Source: CAJQPP01 sp963793465 (GTDB taxonomy: Bacteria; Planctomycetota; Planctomycetia; Pirellulales; Pirellulaceae). From it: a stretch of DNA of 64,000 bases. The translations under genes were made by a program, and so were the position numbers. The notes under the pieces are model-generated. The model was given only the letters and a program-made list of their open reading frames with translations. It ran no database searches and was not told the origin of the DNA. This document shows, piece after piece, positions 18,992 through 29,113 of this stretch (its first letter is position 1; each line of letters opens with the position of its first letter). The DNA is taken from the NCBI GenBank assembly GCA_963793465.1, contig CAWCAJ010000011.1, forward strand, positions 124,001 to 188,000, given 5' to 3'.

Positions 18992-21825
18992 GCGTTGTTT
19001 CCTCCCTGGGGCGGCACCCACTTCTCGAAAACCCTGGATTGGCAAATCGCCGCGAAATCATCCCACCAGGCGTTCAGTTCGGCTGGCGGCCAAAACTGGC
19101 CGGCCCGCACCTTACGCATGACATCGAATGCGGTTGCTTTGGCGGCTGCCAGTTCTGCAGGCGACCAATTGGCTGTGTGCAGGCTCACCTGTCCCACGTC
19201 CTTGGCGATCAGGATCAGACCGGTCTCGATCTCGTAATCTGCGGGCAGGTCAAATTCCTGCAGCAGGTCGTGGTACAGCGGCAGCTGCAGGTCCTTCCAG
19301 GTGCCATCCTTGCGACGGTGCGTCTGTTCCGGTTTTTCTCCCTTGTCCCCGGTTTTGTAATCGTACAAACCGATCTTACGCAGGTCGTGATTGACGTCGA
19401 TGCGGTCGATTTGACCGCTGACGACGAATGGTTGTCCATCGACCAGGAATTCGCAGCGAGTCTTTTCCCGCTCCACTTCAAAAATCTCATAGCCATCGGC
19501 CCGGTGTTGGGCCTGCCAGATGGCAAACGCCCGTAAGCGGATACGGGCTTGTTGCAACTGGATTTGGACGGCAGGCAAGCAGTTGCGTCCATAACGGGCC
19601 TGGGAAAACCGATTCAGGCAATCCAGCAGGTGATCCTGGATCTCGACAGGATCCTGAGATTTGTTTGCGGACGAGCGGCCGAAATTTTCCACGACATCAT
19701 GAATCAGACTGCCAAACTGGGCAGCGTCCATTTCATCCTGGTCGTCGGCCAAGCGTTGCAGATTCAGAACCCGTGACAGATAAAACCGATAGGGGCAAGC
19801 CAGGTATTGTCGAAAATCCGTCACCCGCATGTTGTTGACCGGTTGCCGGTTGAGCGTGGGGTCCGGTATCACGAACTGTTGCTTGGCGGGTCTTTGGCAA
19901 GCCTGCCCCAGTGTCCATTGCGCGGTCGATTCGCCGTCCTGAAATAACTTCAGGACGCGGGCGGCAATCGTTTCGCGTTCGCCCGTCATCAACAGGCGAC
20001 TGGGCATCAAAGGTTGTCCGTCACCATCCCGACGCCCCACCGTCAGCAGCACCCGATCCCTGCAAGCCAGGATCAACTTCAGGGCATAGGCATCCCTTGC
20101 ATAGCGTCGTTGATTGTCCACCAGTCCAAGGGCACTGCGCACCGAGTTGGGCAGAAACAGACTGGACCCTTCCGTGGACGGCACCATCCCCTCGTTCAGG
20201 CTGCAGACAATACAGACCGGCGTATCTTCCAGTGCAGTGTCCAGCCAACCCACCAACGAAATGGCTTCCGGAATTGCCGGGTCGGCAACAAACTGGTCAC
20301 TGCAAAGATTCAGACCCCAATGAACAGCCTCCACACTCGATACCTGTCCCTCGAGCAGGTGACCCGATTCCTCGATTTCGATCAAGGCGGTCACGATGCT
20401 GCGGCAAGCCCGAATCGTGCGACGGTCGTCCGGCTGATAGCGATTCACAACGGTATGCTTGTAAATGGTCCCCAGGATTTGTCGCCAGGGACCACTCCAT
20501 TCGGCAAGCGGCCGCCGCTCAGGCCAGATCAGTGGTTGCACCAGCTCCAATATCGACTGGTAAGCGCGTTGCAGATGGCCATAAAGCTCCTTGCCATGCC
20601 GATTCCTGTCACCAAAGTAGACCTGGGTCGCGTCCGTCGGCATATAGAAGGGCAGACGTTTATTCTGATAGTGGTCCAATTCCACCAGCCACTGATCGGA
20701 AGCGACCCGATCTCCAACCCAGGCGTAGATATCCGGATGTCGGACCAAGGCTGCAAAACTCTCGAACTGCTGGTCATCCAGCCAGTTGGCCAACAATTCC
20801 AGCATGACAAAGGCCCGCGAATTCCCAATCGAAGAGCCACCGACGTCGTGGGTCTTGACGCCACATTCCACCAGACAACGACTGATGGGCGACACCAGTC
20901 GTGGATCCGGAACACTGATCGACACTTGATCAATCCCGAATTCCCCCTCCAGCTGCTGCAGGAACCGAGCGGCCAGTCGCGCCTGATCCTGAGGCTGGTC
21001 ACCGATCTGGATCATAGAGTCTGCGATCGGGATCACAGCGTTTTCCCAGGCCTCAACCTTCAGGCAGCCGAGTTCGTCGAAGGACTCCTGATCTTCCGTA
21101 CCGGCAAACACCACGGCAGTGACCTTTTCAGCGATTTGATCCAGCATCTGTCGAAAGACCGGATTCAGATCGACCGTGCCCACCAGGTAAACCTGTTTGT
21201 CAATCTGGCATTCCCTTTTTTGGATGGCTAACAACCGGGCTGATTGACGGTCCCACAGCCGATTTGCCGACAACACGTCCAGATACCCGCGTTCCACCTG
21301 GCAAAGCGTTTCCCAGCGATCCTGTTCGCGAAAGTACCTGGTGCCATTTCCGGCATGCAACACATCTTTGAAATTCAGCCCGTTGGCCGCCAACTCGGTG
21401 TACCACTGAGCAATCACCTGGGCCAACATTTGCCAACCCATGGAATCGCTGGTGTTGGGAACTTTGCCGGTAAAGTGAAGTAACTCCGCGGTAGGCGTGT
21501 TTTGCAGAGCCTTCACCCAGGCCAGGGTCTGCGTCAATCGGCCAGCCAGGGGAAGTTTGGGCGTGTACAACCTTTCGGGAAACGACCCAATCGTCATGAT
21601 CTCGGGTGGGGTGAAAATCAGACGATGTTGTTCGGCGTGATCGAGCAGTAACTCCACCAGTCGCCGCTGGCTTCGCGATGTGGGTACCACAATCACCGTG
21701 CCGGACATGTTCAGCCCGTCCTGACCCTGATGTTGGCTTGCCAGCCAGTTAGCGGCGGCAGGTAATGGCAATTGTTGCCAGTCGATGAATTGTCTTTTGG
21801 CTGCCTGGGCGATCGAATGGGTCAT
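18988..21825 (-). CDS. addB: AddB/RecC-like protein with C-terminal PD-(D/E)XK nuclease
   Basis: The N-terminus (MTHSIAQAAKRQFIDWQQLP) is followed by TVIVVPTSRSQRRLVELLL, the position where Firmicutes AddB has a Walker A; none is present here. The inactivated-helicase middle is typical of AddB/RecC partners. The C-terminal nuclease begins YLACPYRFYLSRVLNL and contains ISGQIDRIDV-like strands with LYDYKTGDKGEKPEQTHRR and QLPLYHDLL. The single cysteine in YLACPYRFYL matches one ligand of the AddB iron-sulfur cluster, but the C-terminal CxxCxnC set is missing, so a cluster is unlikely. ATG 21825 is the chosen start. The stop overlaps the addA start. Confidence 0.85.
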   Translation of the reverse strand: MTHSIAQAAKRQFIDWQQLPLPAAANWLASQHQGQDGLNMSGTVIVVPTSRSQRRLVELLLDHAEQHRLIFTPPEIMTIGSFPERLYTPKLPLAGRLTQTLAWVKALQNTPTAELLHFTGKVPNTSDSMGWQMLAQVIAQWYTELAANGLNFKDVLHAGNGTRYFREQDRWETLCQVERGYLDVLSANRLWDRQSARLLAIQKRECQIDKQVYLVGTVDLNPVFRQMLDQIAEKVTAVVFAGTEDQESFDELGCLKVEAWENAVIPIADSMIQIGDQPQDQARLAARFLQQLEGEFGIDQVSISVPDPRLVSPISRCLVECGVKTHDVGGSSIGNSRAFVMLELLANWLDDQQFESFAALVRHPDIYAWVGDRVASDQWLVELDHYQNKRLPFYMPTDATQVYFGDRNRHGKELYGHLQRAYQSILELVQPLIWPERRPLAEWSGPWRQILGTIYKHTVVNRYQPDDRRTIRACRSIVTALIEIEESGHLLEGQVSSVEAVHWGLNLCSDQFVADPAIPEAISLVGWLDTALEDTPVCIVCSLNEGMVPSTEGSSLFLPNSVRSALGLVDNQRRYARDAYALKLILACRDRVLLTVGRRDGDGQPLMPSRLLMTGERETIAARVLKLFQDGESTAQWTLGQACQRPAKQQFVIPDPTLNRQPVNNMRVTDFRQYLACPYRFYLSRVLNLQRLADDQDEMDAAQFGSLIHDVVENFGRSSANKSQDPVEIQDHLLDCLNRFSQARYGRNCLPAVQIQLQQARIRLRAFAIWQAQHRADGYEIFEVEREKTRCEFLVDGQPFVVSGQIDRIDVNHDLRKIGLYDYKTGDKGEKPEQTHRRKDGTWKDLQLPLYHDLLQEFDLPADYEIETGLILIAKDVGQVSLHTANWSPAELAAAKATAFDVMRKVRAGQFWPPAELNAWWDDFAAICQSRVFEKWVPPQGGNNA

Positions 21826-21975
21826 ACGAATCCAAATAAACGACGGGCGCGGTTGAGGCCCTGTCCATGACGCTTGCGTTGGTCTCACACTGAATTAGAA
21901 CCTCCGGGGGTGACACGTCTGGTCCCGACCGGCGGGAACCGCCGCTTTTCCGCCGCCCGCCTTCCGCGGAGGATG

Positions 21976-23199
21976 TTACTTGACCAATTCTGGCCAATTG
22001 GGCGTACTTTGGGAATCCAGCCGGGGCAGGTCGGGTTGCTTCATCGTGACATATTTCTGGGCAGCCCCGGTATTGAACACCACCACGCGTTCCTGGGGTT
22101 GAATCCACTTTGCATGGATCAAATGTTGAATTGCCCCGATACAGGCGGCGGTTTCCGGGCAAATGGAAATTCCTTCGGCGCGGGTGGCCTGGCATTGCCA
22201 TGTTTCCAGTTCAGCCTCGGCCGCGGCCACCGCCAAACCATTGCTTTCACGAATCGCATCCAGAATCATGAAGTCTCCCACGGCAACCGGAACACGCAGT
22301 CCACTGGCAGAGGTCGCCGCGTTGGCAAATGGTTCAGCAAAACGCTCCCCGGCCTGGAATGCCCGAGCGATCGGACAACAGCCGTCGGACTGGACGGAGA
22401 CCATCCGCGGCATGGTGGGGCTATCCAGCCAACCCAGCTGACGCAACTCGTTGAATGCCTTCCACATACCAATCAAACCGGTGCCGCCACCGGTCGGATA
22501 GAGAATCACGTCGGGCAACTTCCAGTCAAACTGTTGGGCCAGTTCCAGTCCCATCGTCTTCTTGCCCTCGATGCGGTAGGGTTCCTTGAGTGTACTGAGA
22601 TCAAACCAGCCTACGGATTCGATACCCTGTCTCACCAGGGCACCACAATCGTTGATCAATCCATCCACCAGGTACACACGGGCACCGGCCCATACGCACT
22701 CCATCATGTTCACGATGGGCGTGTCGTCGGGCATCAGCACGTAGGCTTGCATGCCAGCCCGCGCGGCGTAGGCCGCCGTTGCGCCGCCGGCGTTGCCCGC
22801 CGTGGGGATCGCCACACGGCGGACTCCAAAGTGTTTTGCCATCGTAATGGCCATGGCCAGTCCCCGGCTTTTGAAGCTGCCCGTTGGCAACTGTGACTCG
22901 TCTTTGACGTACAAATGGGGTAAACCGAGTTCGTGCCCGAGACGCGGGCAATGCAGTAAGGGACTGCTTCCTTCGCCGAGACTTACCGGCTGGATCACAT
23001 CGCCCACCGGGAGTAATTCCCGGTACCGGAACATCGACGTATCGCGATGCGCAAACGCATCCCGATCCACCGCAGAGCCAATGGCTTTCAGGTCGTATTT
23101 GACCCACAGCGGGCGACCGGCATGCATGGTCTGCAATGAATCAGCGTCCAGGTGTGTGCCGTCGATGGCGGCTTCCAAATGCGTGACGAAACGGGGCAT
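21976..23199 (-). CDS. thrC: Threonine synthase (PLP-dependent)
   Basis: A fold-type II PLP enzyme. The lysine motif is ESQLPTGSFKSRGLAMA, the phosphate-binding loop is PTAGNAGGATAAYAARA, and a glycine-rich YPTGGGTGLIGMW follows. The pattern, with SLGEGSSPLL before the lysine motif, is that of threonine synthase, which converts O-phosphohomoserine to threonine in the cytoplasm. ATG 23199 (MPRFVTHLEAAIDGTHL) is preferred because GGAG stands six bases upstream; the frame stays open to 23316. The gene is transcribed divergently from tdk. Confidence 0.88.
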   Translation of the reverse strand: MPRFVTHLEAAIDGTHLDADSLQTMHAGRPLWVKYDLKAIGSAVDRDAFAHRDTSMFRYRELLPVGDVIQPVSLGEGSSPLLHCPRLGHELGLPHLYVKDESQLPTGSFKSRGLAMAITMAKHFGVRRVAIPTAGNAGGATAAYAARAGMQAYVLMPDDTPIVNMMECVWAGARVYLVDGLINDCGALVRQGIESVGWFDLSTLKEPYRIEGKKTMGLELAQQFDWKLPDVILYPTGGGTGLIGMWKAFNELRQLGWLDSPTMPRMVSVQSDGCCPIARAFQAGERFAEPFANAATSASGLRVPVAVGDFMILDAIRESNGLAVAAAEAELETWQCQATRAEGISICPETAACIGAIQHLIHAKWIQPQERVVVFNTGAAQKYVTMKQPDLPRLDSQSTPNWPELVK

Positions 23200-23356
23200 G
23201 GGTCGCTCCAGTGCTTCGATGAATCCAGGGCGTGGGGTAAACTGGTCCGAGGCGATCCATGTCGCCAAGGGGATCATCCAGGCTCGCTTCTCGGCAGCGT
23301 CGCCAGGCCTGGCCATTGTGACTTCTCATTGACAATCTGACTATTCAGGGGCAGCG

Positions 23357-24022
23357 GTGGCGAAACTATATTTTTATTACTCGGCCATGAACGCAGGTAA
23401 AAGCACGACCTTGTTACAGAGTGCCTACAACTACGAAGAGCGGGGGATGAGCGTGATGTTGTTTACGCCCCGCATCGACGATCGAGCTGGCGTTGGTATG
23501 ATCTCTTCGCGGATCGGGTTGCAACGTCCGGCGATCGTCTTTCAAGCCGATTGCGACCTTTATCAGACCGTGCAGCAGCGAGACCGCCAAGCCACGGTGC
23601 ATTGCGTATTGGTGGACGAGGCACAGTTCTTGCAACCCGCGCAGGTTTTGCAGCTGACCATGATTTGCGATCGATTGCAGATCCCGGTTCTGTGTTATGG
23701 AATCCGTACCGATTTTCGAGGGGAACCGTTCCCCGGCAGCAAATACCTGCTGGCCTGGGCCGAGGAGCTGATCGAATTGAAAACGGTCTGCCGCAGTGGA
23801 CGCAAAGCCACCATGAACGCGAGGCTCGATTCCCAGGGTCGGCAGGTCAAACAGGGTGCCCAGGTGGACATTGGGCACCACTACGTGGCCCTGAGCCGTC
23901 AGGAGTTCGATCTGCCGTCGGTATCTCCCGTCGTTTACAATCCCTTACCCAGCCCCGCAGAAGCTCGGACCCCCGCTCCACCCGACGTTTCGAAATCGAC
24001 GAATCCGCAGGCAGAACCATAG
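23357..24022 (+). CDS. tdk: Thymidine kinase lacking most zinc-ligand cysteines
   Basis: A type II thymidine kinase. Walker A is SAMNAGKSTTLLQSAYNY, the DE motif is CVLVDEAQFL, and the substrate loop is LCYGIRTDFRGEPFPGSKYLL. It phosphorylates thymidine for dTTP salvage. The lasso region aligns well with E. coli Tdk, but where the E. coli protein has a Cys-x-Cys this one has CRSG, and the second pair (SVCRKHY in E. coli) reads ALSRQEF. The structural zinc is therefore probably lost. The C-terminus carries a proline-rich extension of about 30 residues. The start is GTG 23357, preceded by AGGGGCAGC. Confidence 0.92.
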   Translation: MAKLYFYYSAMNAGKSTTLLQSAYNYEERGMSVMLFTPRIDDRAGVGMISSRIGLQRPAIVFQADCDLYQTVQQRDRQATVHCVLVDEAQFLQPAQVLQLTMICDRLQIPVLCYGIRTDFRGEPFPGSKYLLAWAEELIELKTVCRSGRKATMNARLDSQGRQVKQGAQVDIGHHYVALSRQEFDLPSVSPVVYNPLPSPAEARTPAPPDVSKSTNPQAEP

Positions 24023-24121
24023 CGTCCGTCACACCAACGAAAGCGGTGGCGTTCGTACTCCCCAGGCCCTGGATGGACAGCGGCGACACGGATGGACAGT
24101 GACGAAACCAGATTGCGGGTT

Positions 24122-24466
24122 TCAATCACTGCTAAACGGATCTTCATTCTCGGTGATGGCCGAGTTGCAATACATGCAATGCGAGCGACGTCGTGTGGTC
24201 TTGCGGCCGCAATGCGGGCAGGCCACGGCCGTGTGAGTGATCTTGCCGTCCGCCACGCCATCGCGCAGGTCGATCTCATGCATGCGTTCTTCCAATTCCT
24301 CCTGACTAACGTCGGTGCGTTCCTGCAATAGTTCCCACATCGCCTGAGATGCCAGGGCCAAACTGTTGAGTTTGTGCTCCAGTCGCTCGATATAAACACG
24401 CACCTCGGAACCGGCCATGGCGATATCACCTGTACCCGGGCTGGAGCTGAACATTTGCCAATCCAT
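24122..24466 (-). CDS. Small coiled-coil/zinc-ribbon protein of unknown function
   Basis: A 114-residue protein. The middle (VRVYIERLEHKLNSLALASQ ... RTDVSQEELEERMHEIDLRDG) is helical and coiled-coil-like. The C-terminus holds a zinc ribbon, ACPHCGRKTTRRRSHCMYCN (CxxC-x9-CxxC). I do not recognise a named family. A role in nucleic-acid or protein binding is possible but unsupported. It is convergent with tdk and lies between tdk and trxB. An internal ATG (MAGSEVRVYIERL) is an alternative start. Confidence 0.65.
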   Translation of the reverse strand: MDWQMFSSSPGTGDIAMAGSEVRVYIERLEHKLNSLALASQAMWELLQERTDVSQEELEERMHEIDLRDGVADGKITHTAVACPHCGRKTTRRRSHCMYCNSAITENEDPFSSD

Positions 24467-24695
24467 AAATGGTTACCTGCAATCCGATGAATACGTTTTT
24501 CCGATTCCCATGCACTTGCCGGGGTGAAGGCCAAGCCTCTGTGCAGAGTAACACGGGGGCTGGTAGAGAGCAACGTTGCACGCTCATGCTCACTGCCGCT
24601 CTGTTTCTCACCGCCGCTCTGTTTTCTCAGCCGCTCTTTCTATCCGCCTGATGCTGGAACCATGTCCCAGGCCAGCAGTCAGGGCGGCGGGAGGA

Positions 24696-25754
24696 TCAGT
24701 GTTCGGTTTCGGCCAGATACCGTTCCACGTCGAGTGCCGCCATGCAACCGGTCCCGGCGGAGGTGATGGCCTGACGATAGTAGTCATCAGCCACATCCCC
24801 GGCGGCAAACACACCCTCACGGCTGGTGTTTGTGCGGAAGCCCCGGGTCCACTGGATGTAGCCCTTGTCGTTCATGTCCAGTTTTCCCTTCAGGAACCCG
24901 GTGTTGGGCGTATGACCGATCGCCACAAACATGCCCCCCACCGCCAATTCTGAAGATGGCTCTCCCACGGTGCTCTTCAATTTCAAGCCGGTGACAAGTT
25001 TGCCATCTCCCAGCACTTCCTCAACCTCGCGGTTCCAGAGGATCTCGATCTTGGGGTGATTCAGAGCCCGCTCCTGCATGATTTTGGAGGCCCGCAATTC
25101 GTCCCGGCGGTGAATCAGGTAGACTTTGTCGGCGCTCTTCAGGTTCGCCAGATAGGTTGCTTCCTCCACGGCCGAGTCCCCGCCACCTACGACGGCCAGT
25201 GGCTTGCCGTGAAACAGTGGCAAGGCACCATCACATACGGCACAGGCACTGACTCCCTTGTTCTTGTAGGCTTCTTCGGAATCCAGCCCCAGGTAGTTGG
25301 CCCGCGCGCCGGTGGCAATGATGATCGTGTGGGTCGCAACGGGTTCACCATTGCCGGGAATCACATTCATCGGGCTGCCATCGAAATCCACTTCCACGAT
25401 ATCATCTTCGATCACTCGGGTTCCAAAGTTCAGCGCCTGCTGCTTCATCAACTCCATCAACTCCACGCCCTGCACCGCATAGTGATAGACGCCGTCCCGT
25501 TTATGGTCCGGGGCCGGGGGCAGGTTCCAATGTCGATCCTGATCGACCGCAGATTCCACGAAGGAACGGATATTCCCAAATGGGAAGCCAGGATAGTTTT
25601 CCACTTCGGTCGTGAATGCCAATTGTCCCAGGGGAATCATTTCCGGCTTGACGGTACCTTCGAAAACCAGCGGGTTCAAACTGGCGCGGGCGGCATAGAT
25701 GGCGGCCGACCATCCCGCGGGACCGCTTCCAATGATCACAACATTTTCGGGCAC
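24696..25754 (-). CDS. trxB: Thioredoxin-disulfide reductase
   Basis: The FAD-binding N-terminus is NVVIIGSGPAGWSAAIYAAR, the redox-active motif is CAVCDGALPL, the NADPH domain contains AVVGGGDSAVEEATYL with HRRDELRASK, and the C-terminal FAD motif is GVFAAGDVADDYYRQAITSA. It is a full-length low-molecular-weight thioredoxin reductase, which passes NADPH electrons to cytoplasmic thioredoxin. This is the electron source for a DsbD-type membrane carrier such as the one at 44577-46940. The start is GTG 25754, supported by AAGGAA seven bases before it. Confidence 0.95.
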   Translation of the reverse strand: MPENVVIIGSGPAGWSAAIYAARASLNPLVFEGTVKPEMIPLGQLAFTTEVENYPGFPFGNIRSFVESAVDQDRHWNLPPAPDHKRDGVYHYAVQGVELMELMKQQALNFGTRVIEDDIVEVDFDGSPMNVIPGNGEPVATHTIIIATGARANYLGLDSEEAYKNKGVSACAVCDGALPLFHGKPLAVVGGGDSAVEEATYLANLKSADKVYLIHRRDELRASKIMQERALNHPKIEILWNREVEEVLGDGKLVTGLKLKSTVGEPSSELAVGGMFVAIGHTPNTGFLKGKLDMNDKGYIQWTRGFRTNTSREGVFAAGDVADDYYRQAITSAGTGCMAALDVERYLAETEH

Positions 25755-25965
25755 GACAATTTCCTTGGCAAAACGTGGGGACGGGCCTGCCTACGACACC
25801 GCTCCAGCCCGGTGGCTGGCCAAAGTTGTCAGGCAGGACGAATTTTCAATCCGCCAATTATAAAACCTTGTCAAATAATTGGCAGTGGATGTATTGGAGA
25901 CGGAAATTGGAGGGGATTATGATAAAAATCTCTTCATTCGCATCGTGCCTTTTTGCAGGTCGACC

Positions 25966-27804
25966 ATGACCACGTTGTTGATTGCCGTTGGTTCGTTTTT
26001 CGGATTTATCATCGCTTACCACACTTATGGCCGGTGGTTGTCCCGGAAGATTTTCCAATTGAACCCGGAAGCCGTCGTGCCCAGTGTGGAGTTGCAGGAC
26101 GATCGGGATTTTGTACCCACCAACCGGTCCATCGTCTTCGGTCACCATTTCACCAGCATTGCCGGGACGGGGCCCATCGTGGGGCCGGCAATTGCCATCA
26201 TGTGGGGCTGGGTGCCGGCCCTGCTGTGGGTGTTATTCGGGTCGGTATTGATCGGGGCCGTTCACGATTTCGGTTCGCTGGTTGTCAGTTTGCGAAACCG
26301 CGGTCAAACGATTGGCGATGTGGCGGGCCGGCTGATTCACCCCCGCGTGAGGTTTCTGTTCCTGACCATACTGTTGTTTTCCCTGTGGATTGTGCTGGCG
26401 GTTTTTGGGCTGGTGATTGCTTCCGTGTTTCAGCTGTTCCCGGCGTCCATCACCCCGGTGTTCCTGCAGATTCCTATCGCAGTGGCGATTGGGCTGTGGT
26501 TGCATCGCAAGGGTGCCAGTATCTTTTGGCCCTCGCTAATTGCGCTGGGCACGATGTATCTGACGGTCTGGCTGGGTGCCGGAAACGGGGGAGTCGTCGG
26601 TGATTGGGTTGCCAACCTCAATACAACATTGAGCCAGTGGTCACTGGGTACCTGGACAGCCGTGTTGCTGGCCTATTGCTTTATGGCCAGTGTGTTGCCG
26701 GTCTGGACTTTGCTGCAACCCCGGGACTACATCAACAGCCTGCAACTGATCACCAGTCTGGGATTGATCATGCTGGGATTGTTAGTCGCCGGGTTCATGG
26801 GAATTGATGGCCAACCACTGGAAATGGTGGCGCCCGCCATTGAGTGGCGTCCTCATAACGCCCCCCCCATTTTCCCGGTGCTGTTCATTACGATTGCCTG
26901 CGGAGCGATTAGCGGGTTTCATTGTCTGGTGAGTAGCGGTACGACCAGCAAGCAGCTGAAGTCGGAGGCCGATGCACAATTTGTGGCTTACGGTTCGATG
27001 TTGACGGAGGGCTTTCTGGCAGTGATCGTGATCCTGGCAGTGGGCGCCGGCATCGGATATGGATGGGCCGACAACCCCAAGCCCGAGCTGGCAGGATTGT
27101 CCGGTGTGACCCTGTGGAACGCCATTTATGCGGATTGGGCGGCGGTGGGTTTAGGGGCCAAGGTGGGGGCTTTCGTGGCCGGCGCCGCCAATTTCCTGAC
27201 CGCCCTGGGAATCAGCAGCCAAATGGCAATTGCCATCATGGGCGTGCTGGTGGCCTCATTTGCCGGGACAACGCTGGACACCGCCACACGACTGCAACGT
27301 TATGTGATCCAGGAATTGGGACGGGCTTTTCTGGATTATGTGCCGGTTTCAAAACCGCTTGCCCGACCGTTGACCAACATGTACGTGGCCACCGGTTTGG
27401 CGGTCGTATCTGCTTTTGTCTTGGCTGCCATCCCAATGGGACAGGATAGCTGGGGCTGGGCCAACATCGGGAAAGGTGCACTCGTGCTCTGGCCCATGTT
27501 CGGGGCCACCAACCAGTTGTTGGGCGGGCTGGCATTCCTGGTGATTTGTTTCTGGCTATGGCGTCGCAATAAACCCCTTTGGTTTGCTGCCCTGCCGGCG
27601 GTATTCATGCTGATCATGCCGGCCTGGGCCATGGCCACGCAATTGCCCGCTTGGCTGGAGCAGCAGCAATATATCCTTGTTTTTGTTGCCGGGGTGACGA
27701 TCTTATTGGAGATCTGGATGGTCGTGGAGGCCATCCTGGTGTGGCCGTCGGCCAAAGGCGTCCTGGAGGAGGCGTTGCCCCCGCTGAAAAAAGCCACGCT
27801 CTAA
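25966..27804 (+). CDS. cstA: CstA-family peptide/pyruvate transporter (carbon starvation protein)
   Basis: A polytopic membrane protein of 612 residues from ATG 25966 (MTTLLIAVGSFFGFIIAYHT). It carries the CstA signatures TNRSIVFGHHFTSIAGTGPI, GPAIAIMWGWVPALLWVLFG, AVHDFGSLVVSLRNRGQTIG, FHCLVSSGTTSKQLKSEADA and ATNQLLGGLAFLVICFWLW. CstA proteins are inner-membrane proton-coupled importers for peptides or pyruvate, used on nutrient limitation. No LytTR-type regulator lies beside it. The gene is convergent with the aldose epimerase. Confidence 0.92.
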   Translation: MTTLLIAVGSFFGFIIAYHTYGRWLSRKIFQLNPEAVVPSVELQDDRDFVPTNRSIVFGHHFTSIAGTGPIVGPAIAIMWGWVPALLWVLFGSVLIGAVHDFGSLVVSLRNRGQTIGDVAGRLIHPRVRFLFLTILLFSLWIVLAVFGLVIASVFQLFPASITPVFLQIPIAVAIGLWLHRKGASIFWPSLIALGTMYLTVWLGAGNGGVVGDWVANLNTTLSQWSLGTWTAVLLAYCFMASVLPVWTLLQPRDYINSLQLITSLGLIMLGLLVAGFMGIDGQPLEMVAPAIEWRPHNAPPIFPVLFITIACGAISGFHCLVSSGTTSKQLKSEADAQFVAYGSMLTEGFLAVIVILAVGAGIGYGWADNPKPELAGLSGVTLWNAIYADWAAVGLGAKVGAFVAGAANFLTALGISSQMAIAIMGVLVASFAGTTLDTATRLQRYVIQELGRAFLDYVPVSKPLARPLTNMYVATGLAVVSAFVLAAIPMGQDSWGWANIGKGALVLWPMFGATNQLLGGLAFLVICFWLWRRNKPLWFAALPAVFMLIMPAWAMATQLPAWLEQQQYILVFVAGVTILLEIWMVVEAILVWPSAKGVLEEALPPLKKATL

Positions 27805-27907
27805 CGCGGCCATGGATGCCTAACACTGCGCTGGACTCCGCGGTTTTTTCAGGCCGACGCAGGCGACATCAGCGGCCAAACAATGTGACCCATCATGTCC
27901 GGATGGG

Positions 27908-29113
27908 TCACTCGACACGAAATTTATGCACGGTCCGCTGCACGTATTCTCCTCCCGGATTCAACAGGGTCGAAGGAAAGGCAGCTTGATTGGGTGAGTC
28001 CGGAAAGTGCTGCGTTTCCAGGCAAAATCCGGAGTAGGCGGCGTAACCACCGCTGCCGGCGCTGCCGTCCAGCCAGTTGCCTGTGTAGAACTGCAGACCG
28101 GGTTGGGTGCTGTGGATCTCCATGACTCGGCCCGAAACCGGGTCCTTGACGGTGGCCGCCAAACGCATGGTTTTTCCATCGGCACCCCGGATGGCATAGC
28201 ACAGGTCATAACCCTTGACCTGTTCGTCGCCCACCATTTTCAGGCGATCGCCAATTCGGCGGAAGCTCAGGAAGTCGAGGTCGGAACCTGTCACATCGCG
28301 AAGATCTCCGGTAGGGATCAGCGTCTCGTCCGTTACCAGGTACTTGTCGGCTTCGATTTGCAATTCCTGCTGAAAGTGATCTCCGCTGTCGTGCCCGGCC
28401 AGATTCCAATAATTGTGGTTGGTCAGGTTCACGGGCGTTACTTTGTCCGTGGTGGCGCGAAACTCGATGTGCAGTTCGTTGTTGTCGGTCAGCAGGTACT
28501 CGGCGGTGACCTGCAGGTTACCCGGATAGCCTTCTTCGCCATCTTTGGATTGGTAATGAAACTTTACACCTACCGCGTCGCCTCGGGAAATGGGCGTGGC
28601 TTCCCATATGACTTTGTCGAAGCCCTGGACTCCGCCGTGCAAGTGATTGGGGCCGTTGTTGACGGCCAGCTTATACTGCTGCCCGGCAATGGAAAACTTG
28701 CCTTCCTTGATGCGGTTGCAGAAGCGTCCCACCGTGCTGCCGAAATAGGACGTGCATTGCTCCCAACCCTGGATGTTCGGACAGCTGAGAATCAGATTGA
28801 CCCGATTTCCGTTGCGGTCGGGCATCGAAAACTCGGTCATGGTCGCCCCGTAGGTGATCATCGTCATCACGTTTCCCTGCGAATTGGTACAGCGGAACTG
28901 GCGAATCTCACGGCCATCCTCTGTGCTGCCGTATACAGTTTCCACGATCTCCCCTTGGTTGATAGCTTCGCTGGGCAGCCCGCCATAAGCCGTAAGGAAT
29001 GTGACTGCGGATGGGCCCTGGAGGCCCGGGCAAGGCAACTGGGCCGTGACATTCTGACCCCAAAAACATGCGATAAGGGACAAAACCCGGGCGGAATGTC
29101 GAACGATGCTCAT
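27908..29113 (-). CDS. galM: Exported aldose 1-epimerase (mutarotase)
   Basis: An N-terminal signal peptide (VLSLIACFWGQNVTA) precedes a galactose mutarotase fold: FRCTNSQGNVMTMITYGATM, GSTVGRFCNRIKEGKFSIAG, NNGPNHLHGGVQGFDKVIWE with catalytic His, LTNHNYWNLAGHDSG with the second His, and LQFYTGNWL. The catalytic glutamate lies in GFCLETQHFPDSPNQ. It interconverts alpha and beta aldose anomers. Export implies work on sugars released in the periplasm. The length of 401 residues is normal for exported planctomycete forms. Confidence 0.92.
   Translation of the reverse strand: MSIVRHSARVLSLIACFWGQNVTAQLPCPGLQGPSAVTFLTAYGGLPSEAINQGEIVETVYGSTEDGREIRQFRCTNSQGNVMTMITYGATMTEFSMPDRNGNRVNLILSCPNIQGWEQCTSYFGSTVGRFCNRIKEGKFSIAGQQYKLAVNNGPNHLHGGVQGFDKVIWEATPISRGDAVGVKFHYQSKDGEEGYPGNLQVTAEYLLTDNNELHIEFRATTDKVTPVNLTNHNYWNLAGHDSGDHFQQELQIEADKYLVTDETLIPTGDLRDVTGSDLDFLSFRRIGDRLKMVGDEQVKGYDLCYAIRGADGKTMRLAATVKDPVSGRVMEIHSTQPGLQFYTGNWLDGSAGSGGYAAYSGFCLETQHFPDSPNQAAFPSTLLNPGGEYVQRTVHKFRVE

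Noticed and set aside
20014..21231. Long plus-strand ORF opposite addB
   Set aside because: Antisense shadow of a clear nuclease gene; His/Arg-rich composition without motifs.
15863..21825. Phage or defence island around the helicase/nuclease pair
   Set aside because: The pair matches AddA/AddB, and its neighbours are housekeeping genes.
21874..22896. Long plus-strand ORF opposite thrC
   Set aside because: Antisense shadow of threonine synthase, whose PLP motifs are complete.
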